DNA of 7,925 nucleotides, from the NCBI GenBank assembly GCA_002410755.1, contig DHOL01000075.1, forward strand, positions 1 to 7,925, read 5' to 3'. Below, piece after piece: positions 1 to 7,322 of the stretch. The translations under genes and the position numbers were made by a program. Every line of letters starts with the position of its first letter. Position 1 is the stretch's first letter. Below the pieces are notes generated by a model. That model saw nothing but the letters and a program-made list of their open reading frames with translations, ran no database searches and was not told the origin of the DNA. Source of the stretch: Ruminococcaceae bacterium UBA5391. Lineage in GTDB: Bacteria > Bacillota > Clostridia > Oscillospirales > Acutalibacteraceae.

Positions 1-2749
1 TTCTCATGGTCAGCTGGGTACCTGGTTCGCCTATGGACTGGGCGGCAATGATCCCCACCGCTTCGCCGATGTTAACCGGTTTGCCGGATGCCAAATCGGC
101 ACCATAGCAATGAGCGCAGACGCCGTATTTGGCTTTACATTTGAGAATGGAACGTACTTTGACTGTTTCGATACCCGCATGCAAGATTTTTTGAATATCT
201 TCATCATCCATCATCATGTTGGCTTGTACAAGCACTTCACCGGTCTTGGGATCCACCACATTTTCCGCGGTGAAACGACCGAGAATTCTTTCGCTGAGTT
301 CTTCGATCTTTTCCTTACCGTCGTAAATTTTGGTCATAAGGATGCCATCGGTGGTTCCACAGTCTTCTTCGCGGACGATTACGTCCTGCGAAACGTCAAC
401 CAGACGACGGGTCAAATAACCGGAGTCAGCGGTACGAAGAGCCGTATCCGCCAAACCTTTACGAGCGCCACGGGCAGCGATGAAGTATTCGAGAATATTC
501 AAGCCTTCACGGAAGTTTGCCTTGATGGGCAATTCCAGGGTTTTACCGGTAGCAGTAGCCATCAAGCCACGCATACCGGCCAGCTGCCGAATCTGTTTGA
601 TGGAACCGCGGGCACCGGATACCGCCATCATGTTGATGGGGTTGTCTTCGGTCAGGTTCTTGTTCAAAGCCTCGGTTACGGCGTTGGTGGCATCTTCCCA
701 AATCTTAACAACACTCTTATGCCGTTCATCATCGGAAATGATACCTTCCGCAAACATATCAAAGACGGCATCCACCTTTTTATCGGCTTCGGCAAGAATG
801 ATTTTCTTCTGAGGAGGCACGGTCATGTCGGAAACCGAAATGGTGATCGCCCCGCGGGTGGAGTACTTAAAGCCAAGGGCTTTGATATCATCCAGCACTT
901 CGGCTGTTCTGGTAGGACCGGCGTATTTGATGCAGCGGTCAATGATATCACCCAGCTTGCCTTTGGTCACGGCAAAAGAAATTTCAGGCAACAAGACGTT
1001 TTCCCTTTTGGATCTGTCTACCAAGTGGAGGTTCTGGGGGATTATTTGGTTGAAAATCAACTGCCCCAAGGTAGCAACCACCAATCCAGAAACAGTTTCC
1101 CCTTCAAATTCGGCAGACATTCTCACCTTGATCCGTTCATGCAAGTGCAATTCACCGTTCTCATAGGCCATGTTAGCTTCATTAAAGTCGCGGTAGATTT
1201 TTTTGATCTGATCATCGGGGATAATCTTGTTGGTTTTTTCATAGGTCAGGTAATAGGAACCCAATACCATGTCCTGGGTAGGAACCGTGACGGCTTTACC
1301 GTTTACCGGTTTTAACAGGTTGTTGGCAGACAACATTAGGAATCTAGCTTCCGCCTGCGCTTCTGCAGAGAGCGGCACGTGCACAGGCATTTGGTCGCCG
1401 TCGAAGTCGGCGTTAAATGCAGAACATACCAGAGGATGCAGTTTGATCGCCCTGCCTTCTACCAACACCGGTTCAAAAGCCTGGATGGAAAGACGGTGGA
1501 GGGTAGGTGCACGGTTCAACAGAACGGGACGTTCTTTGATGACGCATTCCAGTGCATCCCAAACTTCGTCATACACTCTTTCCACCTTTTTCTTGGCGTC
1601 TTTGATGTTGGAAGCCTTGCCGGTTTCACACAGACGTTTCATGACAAAAGGTTTGAAGAGTTCCAATGCCATTTCTTTGGGCAGACCGCACTGATACAGT
1701 TTCAGATCGGGTCCTACCACGATGACCGAACGGCCGGAATAGTCAACACGTTTTCCCAGCAGGTTCTGACGGAAACGGCCTTGTTTACCTCTGAGCATTT
1801 CGGACAGAGATTTCAAAGGACGGTTATTCGGACCGGTGACGGCACGTCCGCGGCGGCCGTTGTCAATGAGAGCATCCACGGCTTCCTGCAGCATTCTCTT
1901 TTCGTTGCGTATGATAATCTGAGGTGCTTTGAGTTCGATCAATCGTTTCAAGCGGTTGTTGCGGTTAATGACGCGACGATACAAATCGTTCAGATCGGAA
2001 GTGGCGAATCTGCCACCGTCCAACTGCACCATGGGACGGATTTCGGGAGGAATCACAGGGATTACGTCCAGAATCATCCATTCGGGGCGGTTACCGGAAA
2101 GGCGGAATGCTTCCACCACTTCCAGTCTTTTGATGATTTTCAGTTTCTTTTGTCCGGTTGCGTTGTTCAGTTCGGCTTTCATCTGTCGGGACAATTCGTC
2201 CAGATTCAATGCACTCAACAGTTTTTTGACAGCCTCTGCTCCCATGTCTGCATCGAAATCATCTTCAAACCGTTCCCGGGCAAGACGATATTCACTTTCG
2301 CTCAGAACCTGGTTCATGCAAAGATCGGTTGAGCCGGGATTGGTGACGATATATTGGGCAAAGTACAACACTTTTTCCAGCAGTTTGGGAGAAATATCCA
2401 GCAAAAGTCCCATGCGGGAAGGGATTGCGCGGAAATACCATATGTGAGAAACAGGAGCAGCCAGTTCAATGTGACCCATCCGTTCACGGCGCACTTTGTT
2501 GGTGGTAATTTCAACACCGCATTTTTCACATACTTTGCCGACGTAACGAACTTTTTTATATTTGCCACAATGACATTCCCAGTCTTTCATGGGCCCGAAA
2601 ATGCGTTCGCAGAACAGTCCGTCGCGCTCCGGCTTTAAGGTACGGTAGTTGATCGTTTCCGGCTTTTTCACTTCACCATGCGACCACTCACGGATTTTTT
2701 CCGGTGAAGCAAGTCCAATCTTTATGGATTCAAACGTGTTGTTTTCCAT
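1..2749 (-). CDS. rpoC: DNA-directed RNA polymerase subunit beta' (RpoC), 3' end outside window
   Basis: This is the largest catalytic subunit of RNA polymerase. It forms the clamp and, with beta, the active centre that copies DNA into RNA. The frame stays open for 916 codons from ATG at 2749 to the left edge, where it is cut inside the trigger-loop region ([17 protein letters not shown]). The family is usually about 1150-1200 residues long in Firmicutes, so roughly a quarter is missing. Visible landmarks are the N-terminal zinc site Cys59, Cys61, Cys74 and Cys77; the magnesium-binding motif NADFDGD at residues 446-452 (Asp448, 450, 452); the bridge helix around residues 750-788 ([10 protein letters not shown]); and the second zinc site Cys797, Cys871, Cys878 and Cys881. 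No frameshift was seen, as landmarks at both ends are in one frame. It lies 17 nt after rpoB and has its own Shine-Dalgarno, so it is co-transcribed. Codon use beyond about codon 50 differs clearly from rpoB (AAC, AAA, AGA, TTG, CCC/CCT rich), which is unusual for operon partners. Confidence 0.98.
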   Translation of the reverse strand, partial: MENNTFESIKIGLASPEKIREWSHGEVKKPETINYRTLKPERDGLFCERIFGPMKDWECHCGKYKKVRYVGKVCEKCGVEITTNKVRRERMGHIELAAPVSHIWYFRAIPSRMGLLLDISPKLLEKVLYFAQYIVTNPGSTDLCMNQVLSESEYRLARERFEDDFDADMGAEAVKKLLSALNLDELSRQMKAELNNATGQKKLKIIKRLEVVEAFRLSGNRPEWMILDVIPVIPPEIRPMVQLDGGRFATSDLNDLYRRVINRNNRLKRLIELKAPQIIIRNEKRMLQEAVDALIDNGRRGRAVTGPNNRPLKSLSEMLRGKQGRFRQNLLGKRVDYSGRSVIVVGPDLKLYQCGLPKEMALELFKPFVMKRLCETGKASNIKDAKKKVERVYDEVWDALECVIKERPVLLNRAPTLHRLSIQAFEPVLVEGRAIKLHPLVCSAFNADFDGDQMPVHVPLSAEAQAEARFLMLSANNLLKPVNGKAVTVPTQDMVLGSYYLTYEKTNKIIPDDQIKKIYRDFNEANMAYENGELHLHERIKVRMSAEFEGETVSGLVVATLGQLIFNQIIPQNLHLVDRSKRENVLLPEISFAVTKGKLGDIIDRCIKYAGPTRTAEVLDDIKALGFKYSTRGAITISVSDMTVPPQKKIILAEADKKVDAVFDMFAEGIISDDERHKSVVKIWEDATNAVTEALNKNLTEDNPINMMAVSGARGSIKQIRQLAGMRGLMATATGKTLELPIKANFREGLNILEYFIAARGARKGLADTALRTADSGYLTRRLVDVSQDVIVREEDCGTTDGILMTKIYDGKEKIEELSERILGRFTAENVVDPKTGEVLVQANMMMDDEDIQKILHAGIETVKVRSILKCKAKYGVCAHCYGADLASGKPVNIGEAVGIIAAQSIGEPGTQLTMR

Positions 2750-2756
2750 GCTCTGG

Positions 2757-2765
2757 CCCCTTCCT
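2757..2765 (-). promoter_or_regulatory. Ribosome binding site of rpoC
   Basis: On the minus strand, AGGAAGGGG lies between the rpoB stop (TGA, 2769-2767) and the rpoC ATG at 2749, with 7 nt between the last G and the start codon. It fills most of the 17-nt gap, leaving no room for a separate promoter and fixing the rpoC start. Confidence 0.8.
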
Positions 2766-2766
2766 G

Positions 2767-5700
2767 TCAGACTTTATCGTCATCGGCGTCAAAATTCAGT
2801 GTCTCATCTTTCTCGAAAAGCTTGTCGTCAGAGTCCGTTTTTTCTTCGCCGTCATCAATATCACCAGCATAGCCGTCAGAGTCTTCGTTTCCGATTTCTT
2901 CATTTTCTTTGCCGTCTTCATTCTTTTCGATGCCTGGCTTATTCGCGTCATTCACCGTCGGGCCCGGCTCCTCATAGTTGCTGTCCTGCGGATTGAATCC
3001 AACATCGTCATCGAGGTCCTCGCGAAGGTCAATTTCTTCATTATTTTCGTCCAGGACTTTGACATCCAGTGCAAGAGATTGCAACTCTTTTATCAGCACC
3101 TTAAATGACTCTGGAATGCCAGGTGTCGGAATGTTCTGTCCTTTTACAATCGCCTCGTAAGTCTTGACACGACCGACAACATCGTCGGACTTAACCGTAA
3201 GGATTTCCTGGAGAGTATAAGCGGCGCCATAGGCTTCCAAAGCCCAGACTTCCATCTCGCCAAAACGCTGGCCGCCAAACTGGGCTTTGCCGCCCAGAGG
3301 CTGCTGGGTAACAAGGGAATAAGGGCCTGTAGAACGTGCGTGAATCTTATCATCGACCAGATGATGGAGCTTGAGGTAATACATATAACCGACCGTAATT
3401 TCATGGTCGAAATATTCACCGGTACGGCCATCTCTCAGCTTTACCTTGCCATCTGGTTTGATGCCAAGCTTCTGGCCATCCGGGGTTTTAGCAGCTTCTT
3501 TCAGACACTGGACAATATCGTCTTCCTGTGCGCCGTCAAAAACCGGAGTCATAATCTTCATGCCAAGCAGTTTTGCAGCAAGGCCAAGATGGACTTCCAG
3601 CACCTGGCCAATGTTCATGCGGGAAGGTACGCCCAGGGGATTCAGTACAATGTCAAGCGGTGTGCCGCCCGGCAGAAATGGCATATCCTCCACGGGCAGA
3701 ATACGTGAAACAACGCCCTTATTGCCATGGCGTCCGGCCATCTTGTCACCTACGGAGATTTTACGCTTCTGGGCAATATAGCAGCGGACTACCTTGTTGA
3801 CACCAGGGCTCAGCTCATCATGACTGTTCTCACGGGTAAAGACTTTCACATCTACCACAATGCCGTATTCGCCGTGCGGAACCCGCAGGGACGTATCGCG
3901 GACTTCGCGTGCCTTCTCACCGAAAATGGCACGCAGCAGGCGTTCCTCGGCAGTCAGCTCCGTCTCGCCTTTTGGCGTTACCTTGCCAACAAGAATATCA
4001 CCCGCCCGGACTTCGGCGCCAATGCGGATAATACCACTGTCGTCAAGATCGCGGAGCAAATCTTCATTGACGTTTGGAATATCACGGGTAATTTCCTCCG
4101 GTCCAAGCTTTGTATCACGGGCTTCGGTCTCATACTCCTCAATGTGAATCGAAGTGAAAACATCCTCACGGACAACCCTTTCACTGATGAGGACTGCATC
4201 TTCGTAATTGTAGCCTTCCCACGTCATAAAACCAATCAGGACATTCTTGCCAAGACTGATTTCACCGTCTTTTGTGGCGGGTCCGTCGGCAATTACGTCA
4301 CCGACATTGACGCGGTCATTCACGGAAACAACCGGGACCTGATTAAAGCAGGTACCCTGGTTGGAACGCAGAAATTTGGTAATATGGTAAATATCGGTCT
4401 GTCCGTCGTCTGTTGTGACCTTTACCTCATTGGCACTCACACTCATCACAACGCCTGGATGCTTTGCAAGGATGCAGACACCAGAATCGACGCCGGCCTT
4501 ATATTCCATACCGGTCCCAACAATCGGGGATTCTGTCTTAAGCAGCGGCACAGCCTGCCTCTGCATATTGGAGCCCATAAGGGCACGGTTTGCGTCATCA
4601 TGCTCAAGAAATGGAATCATTGCTGTTGCAACAGAAACAACCATTCTTGGCGAGACATCCATAAAATCAGCTTTTTCACGTTCTACTTCGACAAATTCGT
4701 CACGGTAGCGGCCATTGACCTTCGCATGAAGAAAATGTCCTTCCGCATCAAGCGGTTCATTAGCCTGAGCAACAACATAATTGTCTTCCACATCGGCCGT
4801 CATATAGACGACTTCCTTGGTGACAACCCCGTTCTTTTTGTCGACACGGCGAAATGGAGCTTCCACAAAGCCATATTCATTGATTTTTGCAAAAGTGGCA
4901 AGATAGGAAATCAGGCCGATGTTCGGGCCTTCTGGCGTCTCAATCGGGCACATGCGGCCATAGTGCGTATAGTGAACATCACGGACTTCAAATCCTGCAC
5001 GGTCCCGCGACAGCCCGCCGGGGCCCAAAGCCGAAAGACGGCGCTTGTGCGTCAGTTCGGCAAGCGGATTCGTCTGATCCATAAACTGTGAAAGCGGTGA
5101 TGAACCAAAGAACTCCCGGATAGCTGCCACAACCGGGCGGATGTTAATGAGGGAATGCGGCGTGAGGGTCTCCAGATCCTGTGCCTGCAGAGTCATGCGC
5201 TCACGGATTACACGTTCCAGACGGGAAAAGCCAATGCGGAACTGATTTTGGAGCAGCTCGCCGACAGAACGGATGCGGCGGTTCCCCAGATGGTCAATAT
5301 CATCAAGGTTACCGAGACCCATAGCAAGGCAGTTAAGATAATTGATGGAAGCAAAAATATCATCAATCGTAATGTGTTTCGGGATCAAATCGTCAATACG
5401 TGCGCGAAATTCCTCCTTGATTTCATCATCATTGGAGGTCGAGTCGAGGATTTCGCGGAGAACAGAGTAACAGACACGCTCCCTGACTCCGCATTCCGCT
5501 TTCGCATCAAAATCGACATATTTAGAAATATCGACCATGCCATTTGAAATTACATTGACTTCCTTGTTATCGTCACCAACCGATACATAAACAGCTTTCA
5601 CGCCGGCATTGTCAATATCTTCAGCCTGCTCGTGGGAAATGACTGTGCCTGCTTCCGCCATGACCTCGCCTGTAGACGGGTTCGCAATGGGGCGAGAAAT

Positions 5701-6573
5701 CTTCTGGCCGGAAATACGGCCGGCAAGGTTCAGTTTCTTGTTGTATTTGTAACGGCCAACACGAGAAAGATCATAGCGCCGGGAATCAAAGAACAGGCCG
5801 TTCAAATGAGCTTGTGCACTTTCAATGGTAGGCGGCTCGCTTGGCCTTAATTTACGGTAAATTTCAAAAAGGGCATCTTCCATGGTCTTGCATGGGTCTT
5901 TCTCAATGGTCGCATTGAGGCGGTCGTCATTACCGAAAAAGTCGCGGATCTGTTCATCCGTGCCGAGCCCAAGCGCCCGGATAAACACTGTAACAGGAAT
6001 CTTGCGGTTCTTGTCAATGCGGACATAATAGACATCGTTTGAATCCGTTTCATACTCCAGCCATGCGCCACGGTTTGGGATTACCGTTGTGCTGAAAAGC
6101 TCCTTGCCTGTTTTGTCATAATCCATCTTATAATAGACGCCCGGCGAGCGGACCAACTGGGAAACAATTACACGCTCTGCGCCGTTAATGACAAAGGTAC
6201 CACTTTCTGTCATAAGCGGGAAATCACCCATATAGACTTCCGATTCCTTGATTTCGCCGCTCTCCTTATTTAAAAGGCGTGCAGTAACCCTCAGCGCAGC
6301 CGAATAAGTGGCATCCCGCTCCTTGCATTCTTCAACGCTGTAATTGGGCTTGTCGGAGTCCAGTTTATAATCCACAAAGTCCAACACGAGGTTGCCGGTA
6401 TAATCGGTAATGCCTGAAGCTTCCTTCAGCACTTCTTTGAGGCCTTCATCAAGGAACCACTGGTAAGACTTTTTTTGGACCTCAATCAGGTTCGGCATAT
6501 CCAGGACTTCTTCAATACGTGCAAAGCTCATGCGCGTATTTTTGCCGACCTTTACCGGTTTGAGATTCACCAT
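2767..6573 (-). CDS. rpoB: DNA-directed RNA polymerase subunit beta (RpoB)
   Basis: This is the second catalytic subunit of RNA polymerase. It pairs with RpoC around the active site and forms the rifamycin pocket. The chosen ATG at 6573 gives 1268 residues, beginning [17 protein letters not shown]. An in-frame ATG at 6594 would add MNGVIEP, but it has no good Shine-Dalgarno, whereas GGAGTGAT precedes 6573 and related proteins as I recall them start near this Met. The rifampicin region is at residues 488-516 ([13 protein letters not shown]). The positions most often changed in resistance keep their sensitive residues (Gln496, Asp499, His509, Arg512, Ser514, Leu516; E. coli 513, 516, 526, 529, 531, 533), so the enzyme is predicted rifamycin-sensitive. 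The active-site lysines are Lys944 and Lys952 in [12 protein letters not shown]. The last 83 residues (1186-1268) form an acidic, low-complexity tail with 32 Asp/Glu and no Arg. It is followed by rpoC. There is no rplL upstream, which is unusual; its own strong promoter lies at 6740-6768. Confidence 0.98.
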   Translation of the reverse strand: MVNLKPVKVGKNTRMSFARIEEVLDMPNLIEVQKKSYQWFLDEGLKEVLKEASGITDYTGNLVLDFVDYKLDSDKPNYSVEECKERDATYSAALRVTARLLNKESGEIKESEVYMGDFPLMTESGTFVINGAERVIVSQLVRSPGVYYKMDYDKTGKELFSTTVIPNRGAWLEYETDSNDVYYVRIDKNRKIPVTVFIRALGLGTDEQIRDFFGNDDRLNATIEKDPCKTMEDALFEIYRKLRPSEPPTIESAQAHLNGLFFDSRRYDLSRVGRYKYNKKLNLAGRISGQKISRPIANPSTGEVMAEAGTVISHEQAEDIDNAGVKAVYVSVGDDNKEVNVISNGMVDISKYVDFDAKAECGVRERVCYSVLREILDSTSNDDEIKEEFRARIDDLIPKHITIDDIFASINYLNCLAMGLGNLDDIDHLGNRRIRSVGELLQNQFRIGFSRLERVIRERMTLQAQDLETLTPHSLINIRPVVAAIREFFGSSPLSQFMDQTNPLAELTHKRRLSALGPGGLSRDRAGFEVRDVHYTHYGRMCPIETPEGPNIGLISYLATFAKINEYGFVEAPFRRVDKKNGVVTKEVVYMTADVEDNYVVAQANEPLDAEGHFLHAKVNGRYRDEFVEVEREKADFMDVSPRMVVSVATAMIPFLEHDDANRALMGSNMQRQAVPLLKTESPIVGTGMEYKAGVDSGVCILAKHPGVVMSVSANEVKVTTDDGQTDIYHITKFLRSNQGTCFNQVPVVSVNDRVNVGDVIADGPATKDGEISLGKNVLIGFMTWEGYNYEDAVLISERVVREDVFTSIHIEEYETEARDTKLGPEEITRDIPNVNEDLLRDLDDSGIIRIGAEVRAGDILVGKVTPKGETELTAEERLLRAIFGEKAREVRDTSLRVPHGEYGIVVDVKVFTRENSHDELSPGVNKVVRCYIAQKRKISVGDKMAGRHGNKGVVSRILPVEDMPFLPGGTPLDIVLNPLGVPSRMNIGQVLEVHLGLAAKLLGMKIMTPVFDGAQEDDIVQCLKEAAKTPDGQKLGIKPDGKVKLRDGRTGEYFDHEITVGYMYYLKLHHLVDDKIHARSTGPYSLVTQQPLGGKAQFGGQRFGEMEVWALEAYGAAYTLQEILTVKSDDVVGRVKTYEAIVKGQNIPTPGIPESFKVLIKELQSLALDVKVLDENNEEIDLREDLDDDVGFNPQDSNYEEPGPTVNDANKPGIEKNEDGKENEEIGNEDSDGYAGDIDDGEEKTDSDDKLFEKDETLNFDADDDKV

Positions 6574-6580
6574 CGGCTCA

Positions 6581-6588
6581 ATCACTCC
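6581..6588 (-). promoter_or_regulatory. Ribosome binding site deciding the rpoB start at 6573
   Basis: On the minus strand GGAGTGAT lies 7 nt before the ATG at 6573. It resembles the GGAGGTGAT complement of the 16S rRNA end with one G missing. Counted from GGAG the spacing is 11 nt, slightly long but workable. The upstream ATG at 6594 is preceded by GGCGGCAGAACGTAAATT, which has no comparable site. This favours the shorter RpoB. Confidence 0.55.
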
Positions 6589-6608
6589 ATTCATAATTTA
6601 CGTTCTGC

Positions 6609-6643
6609 CGCCAGATTCCGGCGTGGAATGGATCGAATCCATT
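6609..6643 (-). promoter_or_regulatory. Two small hairpins in the rpoB leader RNA
   Basis: Within the untranslated leader on the minus strand there are two adjacent inverted repeats. The first is AATGGAT-TCG-ATCCATT at 6643-6627, a perfect 7-bp stem with a 3-nt loop. The second is CGCC-GGAATCT-GGCG at 6623-6609, a 4-bp stem. They end about 20-35 nt before the start codon. Neither has a following U-run, so they are not terminators. They could affect mRNA stability or serve as a protein-binding site. I recognise no riboswitch class and no ribosomal-protein leader. The structure is read directly; any function is inference. Confidence 0.4.
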
Positions 6644-6739
6644 GATGTTTTCAAGATGTTCTTGCCTTTTTGAATCGTATGTGCTATGATAAAAACGAAC
6701 CAAAAATAGGCATATAAATCTATGATGATGCAGTATATT

Positions 6740-6768
6740 ATTTTATAACAATAAGAAGGCGAAGTCAA
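6740..6768 (-). promoter_or_regulatory. Sigma-A promoter of rpoBC
   Basis: On the minus strand the -35 box is TTGACT (6768-6763) and the -10 box is TAAAAT (6745-6740), separated by exactly 17 bp. Each matches the sigma-A consensus at 5 of 6 bases. The predicted transcript start is near 6734, giving a leader of about 160 nt to the ATG at 6573. The discriminator (AATAT) is AT-rich. The promoter lies just after the likely terminator of the upstream unit, which supports rpoBC as its own transcription unit. Confidence 0.8.
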
Positions 6769-6771
6769 GCC

Positions 6772-6794
6772 TTTTTCGTTTTTTTGTCTTTTTT
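6772..6794 (-). promoter_or_regulatory. UP-like phased A-tracts upstream of the rpoB promoter
   Basis: Directly upstream of the -35 box the minus strand has three A-tracts, A6 (6794-6789), A7 (6785-6779) and A5 (6776-6772), with centres about 8-10 bp apart, close to one helical turn. Such tracts bind the C-terminal domains of the RNA polymerase alpha subunits and bend DNA, and they are typical of rRNA and other very strong promoters. Increased rpoBC transcription is an inference from this pattern. Confidence 0.55.
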
Positions 6795-6819
6795 CTGTGA
6801 AATTCTGGCAGAAACAAGT

Positions 6820-6845
6820 AATCCGGCACCGCTTGGCGCCGGATT
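6820..6845 (-). terminator. Hairpin terminator after the rpoD-Rrf2 unit
   Basis: In the minus-strand RNA, AATCCGGCGCC and GGUGCCGGAUU form an 11-bp stem with one G-U pair and an AAGC tetraloop. Six A residues lie at its 5' foot and a moderately U-rich stretch (ACUUGUUUCUG) follows. In plus-strand RNA the same site has an A-C mismatch but is followed by TTTTTT, so it could also stop antisense transcription and act bidirectionally. The G-U pair that works only in minus-strand RNA hints that the rpoD-Rrf2 transcript is the selected one. The weak minus-strand U-tract leaves room for read-through into rpoB. Confidence 0.6.
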
Positions 6846-6869
6846 TTTTCTATGTATTTAAAAAATCCG
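6840..6869 (-). repeat. Inverted repeat overlapping the terminator (alternative fold)
   Basis: On the minus strand CGGATTTTTT (6869-6860) and AAAAAATCCG (6849-6840) are perfect 10-bp complements separated by 10 nt. The second arm overlaps the 5' arm of the terminator hairpin, so the two structures cannot form together. The first arm begins 8 nt after the Rrf2 stop codon, within the footprint of a terminating ribosome. It may be a simple A/T-rich flank of the terminator or a weak antiterminator; the sequence does not decide. Confidence 0.5.
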
Positions 6870-6877
6870 CTTCTGAA

Positions 6878-7306
6878 TTATAACTCTGGTTTCTTTTCTT
6901 CCTTACCCTGGTTACCATGATCTAGGGAAGCAAATGTATAGGCATCCAGCCGTTGACGCACAAGCTTTGAAATTTCATCGTAGATTTCATGGAAACGGCA
7001 GCTTGTTGTATGGGTACAGTTATACTCATCCTGCTGGCAGCGGTTGAGCATATATGGACCTTCCACCGATTCAATTACTTGCCGAAGCGTGATTTTATTT
7101 GCACTGCGGGAAAGTGCATAGCCGCCGTGGGCACCTTTATAAGAAACAATTAAACCGTCCGTTACCAGTTTCCGCAGAATTTTCAGAGCAAAGCGGAGCG
7201 GAACCTGCGTTTCCCGGGAAATAGAATGGGCATCCATCTTATGCTCGGACCTGGCAAGCGTGTCCACAATGCGGACCGCATAATCCGCTTCAAGTGTCAT
7301 TACCAT
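6878..7306 (-). CDS. Rrf2-family transcriptional regulator, IscR-like cysteine cluster
   Basis: This is a 142-residue DNA-binding regulator of the Rrf2 family, whose members (IscR, NsrR, CymR) sense Fe-S status, nitric oxide or cysteine supply. An N-terminal winged helix-turn-helix covers about residues 1-80, with the family signature LRFALKILRKL at 37-47 and the wing KGAHGGYAL at 57-65. The ligand region follows, with Cys90, Cys97 and Cys103 (C-X6-C-X5-C) and His106 three residues after the last Cys, the same place as His107 of IscR. A [2Fe-2S] cluster with three Cys and one His is therefore plausible, though the first gap is one residue longer than in IscR. The C-terminus ends in a charged GKEEKKPEL tail. 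The start at 7306 is set by AGAGGTG 8 nt upstream; ATG at 7300 would be too far. It follows rpoD by 16 nt and is very likely translated from the same transcript. Its targets are unknown. Confidence 0.9.
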   Translation of the reverse strand: MVMTLEADYAVRIVDTLARSEHKMDAHSISRETQVPLRFALKILRKLVTDGLIVSYKGAHGGYALSRSANKITLRQVIESVEGPYMLNRCQQDEYNCTHTTSCRFHEIYDEISKLVRQRLDAYTFASLDHGNQGKEEKKPEL

Positions 7307-7314
7307 CTTAAAGG

Positions 7315-7321
7315 CACCTCT
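7315..7321 (-). promoter_or_regulatory. Ribosome binding site of the Rrf2 gene
   Basis: On the minus strand AGAGGTG starts 1 nt after the rpoD stop codon (TAG, 7325-7323) and ends 8 nt before the Rrf2 ATG at 7306. Its position in the 16-nt gap indicates co-transcription, and probably translational coupling, of rpoD and the Rrf2 gene. Confidence 0.75.
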
Positions 7322-7322
7322 T

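Noticed and set aside
110..2332. Long plus-strand open frames opposite rpoC (110-1315 and 1379-2332)
   Set aside because: They lie wholly antisense to conserved rpoC codons, their translations resemble no known family and have skewed composition (His/Phe/Gln/Asn rich), and no ribosome binding sites support them.
1..2749. Possible frameshift in rpoC, because no long minus-strand frame with a stop is present there
   Set aside because: The frame from ATG 2749 to the left edge is continuous. Motif positions (Cys59, NADFDGD at 446, Cys871-881, trigger-loop start at the edge) all fall in one frame. The stop is simply outside the window.
3727..5091. A 454-codon plus-strand open frame opposite rpoB
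   Set aside because: It is a mirror of the strongly conserved rpoB frame; the translation shows no family signature. Long antisense frames are common opposite such genes.
5054..5112. Possible rifamycin-resistance substitutions in RpoB
   Set aside because: The usual resistance positions carry sensitive residues. Ala505 (E. coli Ser522) is the normal Firmicutes residue, and Pro493 (E. coli Gln510) is not a classic resistance change.
6582..6590. Mini-ORF ATG-GAG-TGA just before the rpoB start
   Set aside because: Two codons overlapping the Shine-Dalgarno by chance; no ribosome binding site of its own and no reason to think it is translated.
6706..6742. Possible Rrf2 operator in the AT-rich dyad-like sequence around the rpoB transcript start
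   Set aside because: Only a weak ATATA/TATAT symmetry is present and it does not match an operator I know well enough to call.
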